A stretch of DNA of 64,000 nt from Camellia lanceoleosa (Eukaryota > Streptophyta > Magnoliopsida > Ericales > Theaceae). Shown piece by piece: positions 33,301-45,887 of this stretch. Location: positions 62,928,598 to 62,992,597 of the forward strand of contig CM045758.1 of assembly GCA_025200525.1 (NCBI GenBank), in the 5' to 3' direction. Positions within the stretch are counted from its first letter, which is position 1, and every line of letters begins with the position of its first letter. The translations under genes and the position numbers were made by a program. The notes below the pieces were generated by a model. That model did not search any database and was not told the DNA's origin. It saw nothing but the letters and a program-made list of their open reading frames with translations.

Positions 33301-34551
33301 GTTGTGCTTAACATAATGGTTTTGTAATTAATTAGTTAGAATAGCTAATTTGTCTTGTGTTGTAATTATTTTAATTAGCTAAAGTGGTTAGTTAATTAAT
33401 TCGGTTTGTAATAATTAGTTAAGCAGTTTAGCTATTTAGCTATTTATTCATTTGTTGTTGTAATAGCTTGTTAATTAATTAGCTTAGCTTTAATTAGTTA
33501 GCTAGTTAGTTCATTCGACCTCTCCTTCGTGAGAGTGCAAACTTGTAATAATGTGTATGTCTTCCAACCCCACGTCTTTCTCCCTTTTATTTAACTGTTT
33601 ATGATGCTTAGTTTAGGGGCATCATGTTTTGCTTAGCATACTTCATGTTTGCATGCACCGAGGCTTGGTTCATCATTCTAATATGCATTATTAGCTTAGT
33701 ACTTCTTTGAATACGTGTTTAAACCGCATGCTATCAAATTATTTCATTTGCCATATTAATAGCCGAGTCAATTAATTGCACATCGCATGCGTTGCATTAG
33801 TCATATCGCATAGTTAGGAATCATGAATTTTTCTAACTTGTTTCTCTTTTTTTGGCTTGGAGTACTAGGTGAGCCTTTACTCGCTTTAGCATATTGCATG
33901 TTGATGTTGCCATGTCTAGCATGCTTGCCATAAGGGTAAGTGCTTAATTGATAAATTGTTTTGAATGCTTGTGGATGAAGATTAATTGCTTGGATTGGAA
34001 CAATTTGAGTAATGTTTATATGAGATCACTTTTTCAAGTGGAACATATTCGAAACAATTTTCAAAACAAACATGAATCAAATGTTCCAATTTTTGCAAAC
34101 TAGTCTATACTTGTGTGTGTGCACATCACATAGTAATGCTAGCCTAATAATCAAAACAAGGACATATAATGTACATAAGATTCATATCATGATTAGTAGA
34201 GGCCGGTGTTTGATCGGGCAAGCGGGGGTGCTCAATTTATGACCTTCCCCTCTCATACCCAAGTTCTTGAGTCGAGACAATCTTGGTGATGACGAACACG
34301 TGGCCTTTGGCACGAGTCATGGGTTTTCTAAATTTTTTAAACTATTTAGGTGGCGACTCTGTATCTGGCAAAGCAGTCCATCTTTGGCAATTTGATTCAA
34401 AAACAATTTTCTAAAAGATTTCTCAGATTTGGACTCTTTGGTGTTTATTTATTTTACATTGCACTTGTAGAATCAGATTCAGAACGGCGGGAGTCCGATA
34501 CTATAGGGCTTATTTGTCTTCCAAAAGGGGGCACGAAAAAGTCAAATTACA
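30389..34551 (+). mobile_element. T2: 4.2-kb solo LTR of family T
   Basis: Starts TGTAGACACCCC; flanked by TACAC (30384-30388 and 34552-34556). The other G- LTR shows the empty site TACAC at 53754-53758. Body order follows T1: GGCC-rich palindromes (31170-31260), TC-rich stretch, H1-H2 hairpins (32705-32772), second GGCC cluster (33040-33110), 'cttccaaccccacgtctttc' (33551) and 'aggtggcgactctgtat' (34349). The last about 50 bp differ from the other T LTR ends, so the 3' terminus is altered (ends ...AATTACA). The TATA-hairpin module is not recognisable; a different inverted repeat CCTTAA/TTAAGG is at 31351-31366. Confidence 0.88.
32705..32772 (+). promoter_or_regulatory. Paired hairpins H1-H2 in T2
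   Basis: H1: GGGTTCAAT (32705-32713) with ATTGAACCC (32723-32731), a perfect 9-bp stem of quite different sequence from T1. H2: CGTTTCAT (32745-32752) with ATGAAAACG (32764-32772), one bulged A. Confidence 0.8.
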
Positions 34552-34556
34552 TACAC

Positions 34557-35892
34557 GTAATATCATACTCCAATTCTCATGAGACTTTAAGTCCAACAAC
34601 AACAAATGATAAATAAAGTGTTCATAATCCAACCTCATGTTCATTTCTAAAAAAAATTTAAGTGTTATGATTTCTTTTTCTTTTCAAAAGTCAATTCTCT
34701 TATTTTTCAAGTTAACATACTCTAATCTTTATCCAAATCCATTCTTTTCATTTCACAAAACTAAACCCATAGATATCAAAGTGACAACTCAACTCAACTT
34801 AATATGATCAATCCAAACTAATTTCAATGCCATAGTTAATTCTCCATTTTAACTATTAACACGTTTACACAATCCATAAAAATAATTTACAAATATTATT
34901 CAACTTTGTCCCTTTTTAATTCACCAAGTCAAAATATTAAATTATGGCTTTTTCTCCTTTTCAGATAAACATGTTAGACTACTTCCCAATTAACTCAAAC
35001 GACAATCAATTTAATAATCTCATTTACAAATAACAAACCCTAGATCCCCTTTCATGACTTTCAATGAAATCCATAATGGATATGATTTTTATACAATAAA
35101 ATCTACCACATATCTATCTATAGATGAGATATTGACAAGGAGCAAATAAATCCTTGCCTCAAGTAATGGAGAGAAGAAGCCCAACAATCTAATTTCAATG
35201 AAAACACGATCTGCTCAGATTAAATGTAAGCCCTTGTCGCGCTCTACATTTTGGTATATGGAACTAGGGGTCAAAGATGCGTAGAAATAGATAAAATCAA
35301 GGCTAAAAAGCTTGAAAACTCAAAAATGGCAGAAGGAGAGAGAAAATGGAGTGAAAAGTGAAGAGATTTGACCTAAAAAGTGACTTTTAAAGATATTATT
35401 CTGAATAGTTCGCTCAAGTGATAAAACTTGCGCTCAAGCGATAAAACTTGTGCTCAAGCAAAGAATCAAGGCTTTCTGTATCTCAAACAATTTTGAAAAA
35501 CAGAGCTTGAAGGGTGTATGCCTCACTCGAGCGAAGAAAGTTGCGCTTGAGCAAACTATGCACACAGCACAGATTCGCAAACTTCAAATAGGCATAACAC
35601 TCTCATCCGGACTCTGTTTAGGGTTGTTCTTGTGTCCAAATTGAAGCCCCGAAAGTAAGCTTTCCAGTGGTTCTAGCCTCACATCAAGATTCAAAGTGCG
35701 GAGAGAGACAATGATGGAAGAGTGAAAACTACTTAATAAAAATTATTCGATTTTGGAGTTTCTGATTCAATCTCACCCAACCACTATGGTAACACCTCAA
35801 CAAAGGCTCAAATATCAACTGAGAAGGTTCTTAATCAAGATAATCAAAGTGTCAAATATTGTTCCATTATAACAGGAAGCACAGAGTGCTAC
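34557..35892 (-). repeat. G- 3' LTR, proximal part with CTCGAG/CTCAAG cluster
   Basis: Aligned with 53759-55074. At 35410-35556 there are five CGCTC(G/A)AGCG-type motifs in two groups around an about 60-bp spacer. The LTR start on the minus strand is TGTAGCACTCTG at 35892. The short plus-strand frame at 35450-35644 is not coding. Confidence 0.88.
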
Positions 35893-38100
35893 AACCTCCC
35901 CACCTTAGGAAATTTCATCCCTAAAATTAAGAATACACCAAAACACAAGGCAAATCAACCATTGAGCACTCAACACCCCGAGCACTTAGGAAAAGAAAAC
36001 TACCCTCACAACAAAACCCTCAGTTAACTCTCACAAAAGAAGAGGACTTACCATGAAAACATGTCCCAAAAGACAATGCTCCAGCACAATAAGCTCCAAC
36101 AATACCAAACACTCCTCAAAACAAAACTCCTAAACACATGACTAGCAATCCAAGCTAAGTCACTACTCAACATTCATCATCCCAAGTAAAACAAACGATA
36201 GCAAAACTTTGTTTAAATTTTTTTTTCTTTCATTATTGCTTAACTCTTTGAAAATCATTCTCTTGTATATAAAACATTTCTTAAAAGATGCTCAAATTTT
36301 CACCATTCATAATCAAAATATATTTCTACATTTTCCATGTGAAACTCAAAAAAAATTTAAACATTTTTCGAAAACAAGGTGTTACCCATAACATATAATC
36401 CATAATTTAATTGCCAAGAACTACTCATTGAAATTCTTCATACCATTTAAATTAAATTAAATCCTTAACATTCCTGTTTTAACAAAGCCATTAGATGGCC
36501 ATAACACTAGGAAAAATTCATTTTCCAATTCCTTTCCAATATAACAATCGGTGAACCTCTACTGTCACCCAACAACACCCATCACTCATATGGTGATGCC
36601 ACAATCAACATAAAACGTAACATTTTTGTAATAACAGTTAATAGAAATAACAACCATGCTATTAACACAATATCCACAATTTTGCAATTTCATTCTATTA
36701 TAATCATTATCATAAATTATTAGCTACATGAGGCAAATGAGGCAAATGCATACGCAAACAAAGAATCTACAATACGTTACCCCAACCAGGGCTTTTCTAC
36801 TAATCCAAAACAAGTCTCACACAAGCTTTTCAACCACATACATGAGACTCAATGCTCGCAAAATCATTCCAAGGCACCCATAATACACAAGCCCAAGCTT
36901 TCCCTAAGGTGACAACTGGTCAACCAAACCCCGATATCAACAAACCGACTAATCAACTCAATAAACCTCTACACCTGGCACCAAACACTGATGTGCTACT
37001 CAACACCATTTACTCCAAAAATGGAGTTCCACACACAATCTCCCATATTTTTGAATCTCATCAGATTCTTCAAGATCAAACCAAACGATCATTGTTCCTA
37101 AGGAAATCATCACCCCTATGCCTACATAGTAAGCATGTCCTTACATCTCAAACACAAGACTGACATGGTCAACGGCAATCACACAATCCCTAATACATAA
37201 AACAATTTCGACCAACGCTGCCCTCGTTAATTGAGAACACAAACTGTTCTTCCTTTCAAGGAATACTTCTAGCATCTACTCACGAAATTCTCCTCCCACT
37301 CATAAACTCCACCTAATATCTAATAACACCACCAACCCATTTCACCCACATATAATTACCAACTTATAACAAATCACAACATGAACATTACCCCTATTCA
37401 TGATTGATAGAATCACAACGAATCCACTAACTAACAAAATCCAAAACGCTAAACAACACACCAGTACCATTCTCACTAACCCGAGATACAAATCTCACAC
37501 TCCCTCAAACTGTCTCACCTAACTTCGCCAATTCCACAAAACTCTAAAGTATCATATTCCCTTAAACTCAACACATCCAAAGTCTTATAACTCAACCCTT
37601 ATGATACTACCACACCAATCACAATAACCCACGGATTTCCCATTCTCAACAAACAACTTCCAAACTGAACAAGGCTCACAGGCCATCACATAACTATGCC
37701 ATAATTTAATATCAGACATACAATAACACTTGGATTATCGATCCTATTAACAACTTCTCATTACACACACACACATATATAAGAGAGTTCGAGATTCAAT
37801 GTGTGCCCCCAATACATGAGGATAAACAAATAACAATATATATCTACAACACATAACCATGATGTCTCAGCATCCAATAGTACACCAGTCAACAACAAAA
37901 GTTCATATATTATATCACTGGTCTCTAATATAAAAGCCCCTCTTAAGGTAATACTATTGTGTTGGCTGAAAGGTTGACCCTCGCGAGGCTCTCGAAGCCT
38001 GACCTGCCAGGTTCTGGTATCGATATCGCCCCCGATTAGACTGATTAGACTGAGTCTGGCTAGGTTCTAAAACACTCAAAGAATTCACACGTAACGGGTA
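35893..38100 (-). other. G- internal non-coding region with polypurine tract
   Basis: Read on the minus strand, a purine-rich AAGGTGGGGAGG ends directly before the LTR (plus 35895-35906) and is the PPT. The rest has no reading frame. Stretches near 36500-36560 match 57820-57900 of G+ ('aaatgaattttt...tatggccat' on the minus strand), so both elements share this non-coding 3' internal sequence. The frame at 36852-37163 is chance. Confidence 0.7.
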
Positions 38101-38851
38101 GAAACATTTAACATGGCCCAAATGACCACAATCAAAACAAACAACAGACTTCCTACTCTGAGACTAGCCTGAAGCCTGAACCTCCTTGGACCTTCCTACG
38201 TAAGAGTTTAAAACCCCTGACAAAGACAAGGATTGAGCCTGGGACTGAGCATATGCTCGCCTTCACCTCTTAATGAGCCCAGAGTGCTTATGAACCGTAG
38301 GAGTTGCCGAGATGGCCTCCCTAACCTCACCAACACTCATAATCATGGCCTTTACATGGGCCACTACCTCAACTAGAGCATAGTAATTCTTCCATAGGGA
38401 TCCATCTACTTTTTCTCGGATATCATTACACAGCCGTCTCTCAAACTCGTAACAACAACGCTTTTTTGTTGCCACCAACTCTGGAGCAAACCTTGGCAAA
38501 CTAGTAAATTGCATCTCAAAACTGTGCCAAAGGAGTAGCATCCTGACACAACTTAAAAAATTGTTCCCTCAACCTTTCTCGAGCAGAATGAAGGAAGTAC
38601 TTGGCCAAAAAGGCCTCAGTAAAAGCAACCCATGTGTTACCTACAGTATTCTTAGCATACTTCCACCAATACCCTACATCACCCCTCAGTTGGAAACTCG
38701 CCAAAGAAATCCTTAACTCTTCATCCTCGACTCTGAGCATATCAAGAGTCTTGATAATCTGCTCCAACCAATCCTCTGCCTTCAACGGTTTAGCCTTCCC
38801 CACAAATTCTAGTGGGTTGGAATGAAAAAACTCCTTAGTAAGCTTGACGGC
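38101..38851 (-). pseudogene. gag: G- gag, 3' part, frameshifted
   Basis: Minus strand. The peptide reads 'LTKEFFHSNPLEFVG', then 'YWWKYAKNT', 'FLAKYF' and 'FAPELVATKK', the retrotransposon gag domain also seen in G+ (55900-56300). An extra T near 38519-38523 shifts the frame; the new frame runs to 38263. A CCHC-like zinc knuckle (CFDCGHLGHVKC, about 38105-38140) has only two residues between His and the last Cys instead of four. The N-terminal codons are 13 kb away at 51980-52150 because of the T3 insertion. Gag would bind element RNA and form particles. Confidence 0.85.
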
Positions 38852-39425
38852 ATGCGAAGACCTGTATGGAATCACTCTTGAGATTGTGCAGCGTAGGATA
38901 ACTCTCAGCCTCGAGACTCGACCCCTTGCTTTCGAACCTTGAACTTAGATTTAGAACGTTCAACAGTCAACCACTATGTAAGGCCTGTGTGGCCGGATCA
39001 GAAGTAGCCCTCGAACTAGGGGCAGGGAAGTCAGCTCAAGAAGGTCGGACGTCGTCAAAAGAAAGCTTGCAAAGCTAGATGAGAAGCACCCCTCGGACTA
39101 GGGGCAAAAAATGTCAAATGCGCTCGAAGAGTCAAAGATGAGTCTTTTCTGCAAACCAGGGAAGACTAGCAAGAATGCCAAATCCCAGAGGGGGGAAAGA
39201 AGAAAGTATTGCAGAAGGACAACCAAGTTCCTATCCACAACACTAGGGGCAAATTCACCCTCTATTGGATGGACTTCTACATCATCAGCGAACAGTAGCC
39301 ATTCTCTTGGATTCAGATGGCTTTGAGATCTCAAACCATTCAACATGGACAAAGCTAAACTTTTACCCTTGAGAGGCTCGCTGGGCCGAAAACCCGGAAG
39401 GGCGACCCAGACAAAAGTTAGAGCA

Positions 39426-39560
39426 AGAAAAAGAACAAAAAAAAAAAAAAAAGAAAAAAGAAAAATGCAAAGAATGAAAAAAAAAAAAAAGAAAAGAAGA
39501 AAAATAACGAAAATGAAAAGAAAATACGAAAAAGAAAAAAAGAAGAAAAGAAATAAAAAA
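39426..39560 (+). repeat. A/AAG-rich low-complexity tract
   Basis: Almost pure A and G; responsible for the Lys-rich and Phe-rich frames on the two strands. Confidence 0.9.
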
Positions 39561-41917
39561 GAAGAACATAGCTCGCAAGGTTGAAAACCTAGAAAGGGCA
39601 GCCTTGGCAAAAGTTAGAGCGTAAAAGGAGAGGCTAATATACGAGTGTACCTTAACCCTCGGAACTACGTCAGGCTTGATTCCCATGTTTGGGATACGTA
39701 GGCAACTTCATTCTGAAGTCCAGCCATAAACACTTCCCAATAAACTATGTCCATGTAGTGGTTCTGATCATCTTTGTCTTCTCTGTATCCGAGAGTTCGG
39801 TGGTAATGGTCACTATAAGGATTGGTTGCCATGTGCTGCTGCGCTATTCAGACAAGGGGCAACTTTTCGTTGCCATACAGTGCGCTGTGGTGCCATTTAA
39901 ACAAGGGGCAACTTTCCGTTGCCATGCAGTGCCGTTCAGACAAGGGGCAATTCTCCTTCGGATCTGAGGTTGTGCATCTCAAGAGTAGGTTCCGTACTCA
40001 TCGAGCAGTGGCCATTTGCAAAAATAGTTTTTGAGAATTTTTTAATGAGGTTGACTAATTCTCTCGAAAATTATTCCACTTTTCCAAAACTGAACCATTT
40101 CTTGGACCTAAAAAAGGAAAATTTTCAGTGCTCATAATCTAACTCACATGATTTCAAATCAGAAAATCGAACAAGCGCGTTAATCTAACTCTCATTTTAG
40201 TTAAAATTGTTTTAAGCAGAAGCCAAAAACAAAAAATGGTCAAAATAATGAACTAGGGGCACAGTTGAGTCAGGCTTCCTGTCTTTCCCTCGTTGTTAAT
40301 GCATTTGCCAGAAATGGCACCATACTTGCCGGAAAGGGCACCCTATTCGCCAAGAAAGGCACAACGAAAGCTAACAGAAAATGGCTGAAAGCTCTCGTAT
40401 CCTCCAAGCAACGAGGTATCAAGCCAAGTGCGAAGCACGAACTGGAATGGGGCAGGATATTCCATTCCCTCATCTTGACAGATCTAATCACATCCAAACT
40501 CCCCAGTAGAGCATCGTCAACCAATGTCAATTGCAGATCTGCTGCACATCCAGCCGCATCACAACCCCTCTGTGGGAGAAGTTCACTGTTGTGAGCAGAA
40601 GAAAGAGAATCTAGCAGAATGCTAGGGGCAAGAGCCTGCAACTTCTTGTTTATCCATCAACCACCCAGGAGAGGGATAAAAAATGAGAGATTGAAGAATA
40701 GAGAGGTGTACGCTGAGGGACAAGTGAGGAAAAGGGCTTTTTTCAGAAAAACAGAGCTTGAGGGCCGAGTGATGTGAGAATCACAAATGAGAAAGGGTGG
40801 GAAGCAATACCCAGAGAAACAGGCTCCCTGTGCACGTCCGAGTGTCGTGTCATTTTGTTTTATCTCGATTCTTATTTCGAGTCGTTTCGAGTGTTACTCG
40901 ATGTGTTTAGGTTGTTTACCTTTTGTTTTCCGTTGTTGAGTCGTAGTGCACTGTGTTCAGTCGTAGGCTCAATACCCCGGTCAAGAACTCATCTCTCAAT
41001 TTCAAAAATAAAATTGTTTTGCGCTCCGAGTGCCATGCCGTTCTCCACATCTGTGCAAAACACGATTCATTTTTTCATAAAACCACAGGGTTCAACCCAG
41101 GTCATGCGCGAACAGTAAAACTAGGACCTGTCTGAAGCTATGAAAGTTTCGGGCTGCAAAGAACAAGAAAAGAGGGAAAATATCGGGTATCTGAGTTTGT
41201 TTCAACTTCAGTAAGTTCCGAGATTGCATTCCATGTGTACCTCTTCAGGTCTTGCCAATGCTCTGAAGTATGAGAGTGACTCTACCTCAAGCTCAAGATC
41301 AAGTCTGCCTCAAGCCAGAATGGAGATCAAAAGTGCTCTCCCTAAATACCATTCCTTGCTAGAGGCATCTTGGCTGTGTTCGCAACGAGTTCCTAGGAGA
41401 CTAACTGCGACAGTGGAAACTAGAGTTCGAATGGCTGTTGCCTAGAACGCAAAGGTTCGGGATTTCTGAGACTAAAGTCTGGTTTAAATACCCAGAGGCG
41501 TGTCCTCGGCTTTAAATCTGTATGGAAGCCCCATAGTTTGAGATAGCATGTATGCACCTCAATTCTGGATACTGAACCAACCTAGTCTGTCACCCCGTTG
41601 GAGAATAGGGAAAGTTGTGAATATGATCAAGAAGAAAGGCAGCATCCAGAGTGTTCTACATGAAGAACCCTTGTCAGTATTTCAGAGCCTTTGTACTGCG
41701 AGTTGAAGGTAAGTGTTCGAAGAGCACGAGGGGAGATCCCCGTTAGGGTAGAGCGGTTCATCGCCACTCACCCCATGAGGTGCTTTCTAAAGCGCCACTA
41801 TGCTTGTTTATTGCATCATGCATTGTATTGCATTGTACCTCTCAAGTTTCTTTCTCATTCATGCACGATATTGTATGTACCGTTCATTCAAAGAAGTTCC
41901 GTTTGAGATCATTTATT

Positions 41918-42635
41918 TAGTGTATCAATCACACTTCATTCAGTTAGTGTATCAATCACACTTCATTTATTTAGTGTATCAATCACACCTCATTCACCCT
42001 TAGTGTATCTATCACACTTTCTTCATTCGCTTAGTGATCTATCACACTTTGTGTTCGCTTTTAGTGTATCAATCACACTCTGTTCACTTAGTGCATCTAT
42101 CACACTTTGTGTTCACTTTTAGTGTATCAATCACACTCTGTTCACTTAGTGCGTCTATCACACTTTGTGTTCGCTTTTAGTGTATCAATCACACTCTGTT
42201 CACTTAGTGCATCTATCACACTTTATGTTCACTTTTAGTGTATCAATCACACTCTGTTCACTTAGTGCATCTATCACACTTTGTGTTCACTTTTTGTGTA
42301 TCCATCATACTTTGCTTCACATAGTGCATCTATCACACTTTGTGTTCACTTTTAGTGTCTATCACACTTTGCTTCATATAGTGTATCCATCACACTCGCT
42401 TCACTTTGTGTATCTATCACACTATGCTCACTTTGTGTATCTATCACACGTTCACTTTGTGTATCTATCACACAAGTTCGCTTAGTGTATCTATCACGTA
42501 TTTGCTTAGCGTATCCATCACACTCGTTTCACTTTGTGTATCTATCACACTTTGCTTCACTTAGTGTATCAATCACACTTTATTCATATAGTGTATCCAT
42601 CACACTCTCTTCACTTTTGTATATTTATCGCACAT
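41918..42635 (+). repeat. 26-30-bp minisatellite 'agtgtatcaatcacactttg'
   Basis: About 25 units, alternating AGTGTATCAATCACACT and AGTGCATCTATCACACT types. Each has AGTGT/ACACT arms around ATCAATC. The long frame across it (repeated Tyr-Gln-Ser-His) follows from the repeat. Confidence 0.9.
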
Positions 42636-43793
42636 GCTCGCTAAGATTGCATAATCTTCTTACATCATAATTGCATGAAATGTAGTTTGATTTGCTTTCT
42701 TGCTTAAAACTGTTGCATTTATTGTGAATATTTGCTTCGTTACAGCTTTATTTGCATGATCCTTACTGCATGAAATGTAGTTTTTCTTTGCATTCTTGCT
42801 TAAAATTGTTACATTTGTGAATATTTGCTTCATTACAGCTTGCTGCTTTGCATAATCGTGAGTTACATTCGGCTTTGTGCACGTCGTTTTGCATTTTGCC
42901 CCTGCTTGCGGGCATGCCTGAAGGCATATCTCTTCGTTTATCTTGCCTGTTTGTCTAAGTCTTCGGTCTTGTCAAAAATGGGTCATCTTTGGGCTTTGAC
43001 ATTTACTCCCGTCACGTATGACTTTCGAGTTCTGTTAAAGAGAGGCAACTGTAGACACCCCATTTTTGACCGACCTTAAGACTTGGGCGCTACTGATGGT
43101 TTACTCGGTGATGAAGGTGTGCAGGGCAAAGGTTTAGTTTTTTAGGCAAGGAGAGAGTCAAATCTCAACTTCATACCCCTTTTGGACCAAAACAATCTTG
43201 ATCAAAAGATTTTAGACTTGAAACCCTCTCTTTCAAAATGTTTTGAAAATAAAGTTCTACGATGTTCCGACGCTTGCATTTTGTTAAATGTCGCGCTTTT
43301 CGATAAACCGAGCAAGGTCAAAGTGGAAATGAATGAAAGAAAGATGATATCTCTAAAAAAATCTTTCAAAACACCTTGTTTAGGGGTTTGGAGTTGAATA
43401 AAAGAAGAGAAGAGGAAAGAAACCCAGTTGGGGGAGAAATGGACATGAATCGCTAAGAGAGGGACGAGTAGTCCTCGCTGAATCAGGCCTATTCATTTGC
43501 ATACTTGGATTTCAGCTATGAGGCCACCACCATTGGAAAGCTTACTTCCGGGGCTTCATTTTGCACTCAAGAATCTCCTAAAGCCAAGTCCGGACGGGGG
43601 AGATATAGTTAGTTGAAGTAGGGCATCAATCCGGTTGGACTGAATCTGCGCGGCTTCACCAAAACAGGCATAACTTTTTGCACAGTTGGAATTTTAATGC
43701 AAGGCTGGCGCCATTGGAAAGCTAACTTCTGGGGCTTCATCATAGAAGATGGCCAACCACCTTGGACCTTTTGATCTGGTCAGACGACCAGGG

Positions 43794-43815
43794 CAAGTGG
43801 TCGGCCGACCACTTG
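43794..43815. repeat. 22-bp perfect palindrome in T3 U3
   Basis: Half-site CAAGTGGTCGG, exact and without spacer, centred on GGCC. It lies in the block where T1, T4 and T5 have their own GGCCGGCC-type palindromes. Confidence 0.95.
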
Positions 43816-43966
43816 AACTGGTCAGCCAGCTCCCACCTTTTTTGTCTCCCTGAATGCTTTCCAGCTGTGCCAGCTGGGAGGCACAAGCTGCATCCTCCAT
43901 ACACGTGTATGGAGGATCTTCACTCTTGGTTCTAAGCTTCTAGGAGAAGCTTTGGACCCTTGGCTC

Positions 43967-43999
43967 TATAAAGGAAGGGCTCTCCTTCCTTTGCAAAGG
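43967..43999 (+). promoter_or_regulatory. T3 TATA box with adjoining hairpins
   Basis: TATAA (43967-43971), then AAGGAAGG (43971-43978), loop GCTCT, CCTTCCTT (43984-43991); overlapping it is the 12-bp palindrome CCTTTGCAAAGG (43988-43999). Same arrangement as T1 with different stems. Confidence 0.75.
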
Positions 44000-45818
44000 T
44001 TCAGAATTTTGGTCTAAGGCATACATACCTCTCTCTTTATATCTCTATACTTTGAGCCCTAAAGTGCTAAGTTCTTGCCCCCTTTTGCACCACACCTCTT
44101 AGTCTAACACCTCCAACACCAACCTAAGCTTCTTGGAGGGTCTTGAGAAGTCCCGGAGGTTTGGTTTTTGGCCTCAAAGCTGCTGGAGTTGCTGAGCTTC
44201 AAGGGTAACACTTCTTTCCCTCTTTTGGTCTTTATTTTGCTTCATCTCTTAGCCTAGTTTGCAAGCATATTTGGACTTTGTCATAAACTGAAAAAAGTCT
44301 TATTTTGAGCTTTTTAACAAGTTTGTTTAAGACCATTTTTCTGTTGGGGGCCATCTACCCCCTTGCATGCTTTATTTCCCTTTGTTTTGAGCCATGCCTT
44401 AGGGCCTTTGCATTGACCTTTGTTTGGTCTCTTGGCTAGCATGTTGTTTTGAGCACCAAAAACAGAGAGGGGTGACCCTCTCACCCCTTGTCTTGTTTAC
44501 TAGCACATTTGACCTAACAAAGGGGCCCTTATTTTCATGCTTCCAAGCCTTGTTTCAGGCCATTTTTGGTGAGTTTTAGGAACTTCATAGGCTCTGTCCA
44601 GAGCCCATTTTGCCATTTTGGGTGTCCATCTTGCATGTGTAGAATAACCCTCTTTATAGCCTATCAAAGGAGCCAATCATTCTCGCATGCATAGACCATG
44701 TTTCGGTGAGTTTTTGGGCTTTATTTGGAATTTCATACCTCTGAGTTTTTCTGTTTTAGTGACCCCTTGAATGCCTCATATGCTTGTAGTGTAAAGCCTC
44801 TTTACTAGCTTACATTGCATGCTACTTTGGTCCTTGATTCTAGCACTTTTTGGCCATGCCTTAAATTGATTTTGTGCATGTTTTGGACTTCCTTAGCTCT
44901 GTTTTTATGCCTCATGGCCGAATGATGCTTGCTATGCATGGTTGTAGTGCAATACCCTTGCCTAGCCTTGAGTTTTGAAGCCTATTGCATGCGTATGTTG
45001 AGGTGTATCCATGTCTTAGCATCATTTTGTATGACATTTCAGAGCATATAAGGTTGCCATGTTCCCATGTTTTCCACCCCTTATATTTGTTTGAGAGTTG
45101 CGCTTGTATACCTCATTTATGGGTCATTGCATGAGCTTCACTTTTGTCCATTTCAAGCTATCATTTTAGTCCGTGTTTGCTACTGATTTGGCCTGCATAG
45201 GGACTATTTGGGGTTGGTTTGGTCATTTGTGTATTGCTTTGCATACCTCTAGTGTAATGTGCTTCGCTAGTTTCGGTATTTGAGCTATCCAACATGCATC
45301 GGGTGAGTTGTTTGCATGATTCAGGACCATCTTACATGTCATTTCAGAGCTGGAAAATGTATGATTTTATGCCATATTTCATCCCTTGCCATGCTTTGGT
45401 AGAGTGGCATTTGATGCCTTAAGTTCGGTCCCTTGCATTGGGCATGTTTGCATGAGTGTTCCTGCTTTTAATTTCATCATGAATGGCCACTGATTTGAGT
45501 GTGGATGAGACCCATTCATTTTAGTTTAAGTCTATCTTGCATTTTATATGCCATTTAGTCCATGATTGTTGCATGATTGACCATTGCATTGTGTATGCCT
45601 TGATCATTTCATTGTTAGTCTCTATGTGTGCATTGCGTATGCCATATAGTTGTCATGTGCATTGAGTATGCCATTCGTAGTTCATAGCATTGCGTATGCC
45701 AGTTGCACCTTTGCATGTCATTCATTGCATGTTTGCATGTCTTAGTTGCATTTCGTTTAGGATTGCATGCTAGTTGTTGCATTGTGTTTGCATACCATGC
45801 CATTCTAGTTGTTGCATA

Positions 45819-45887
45819 GTGTTTGGAGTAGGGTTTAGTCCAAACACGGGAAACGAGGGACGTTTCGTACTCCAAGTGACGAAACGT
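45819..45887 (+). promoter_or_regulatory. Paired hairpins H1-H2 in T3
   Basis: H1: GTGTTTGGA (45819-45827) with TCCAAACAC (45839-45847). H2: ACGTTTCGT (45860-45868) with ACGAAACGT (45879-45887). Stems are identical to T1; loops differ. Confidence 0.85.

Larger units (their letters stand above)
38852..43049 (+). mobile_element. Internal region of the T3 element, non-coding, 5' LTR missing
   Basis: Runs from the break in G- gag (38847-38857; the exact edge is ambiguous) to a PPT (43038-43049) before the T3 LTR. No T-type LTR is present at the left edge, so the 5' LTR is deleted or this end is rearranged. Contents: A/AAG-rich tract 39426-39560 between two related segments (39372-39425 and 39570-39625, both with 'gaaaac(c)c...aaagttagagc'); 'gggatacgtaggcaacttca' (39693), typical of plant gypsy untranslated regions; two hairpin repeats (39858-39874 and 39907-39923, GGCAAC/GTTGCC); a 28-bp minisatellite (41918-42635). 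No frame encodes a recognisable protein, so it looks like a LARD-type element. Confidence 0.6.

Noticed and set aside
39345..39610. Lys-rich and Phe-rich frames
   Set aside because: Products of the A/AAG tract in the T3 element internal region.
40265..40641. Overlapping 109- and 123-codon frames
   Set aside because: Inside the non-coding internal region of the T3 element; no motif, both strands equally open, so chance is more likely.
42165..42485. Frame with repeated Tyr-Gln-Ser-His and Leu-Ser-His
   Set aside because: Translation of the 26-30-bp minisatellite; no start context or homology.
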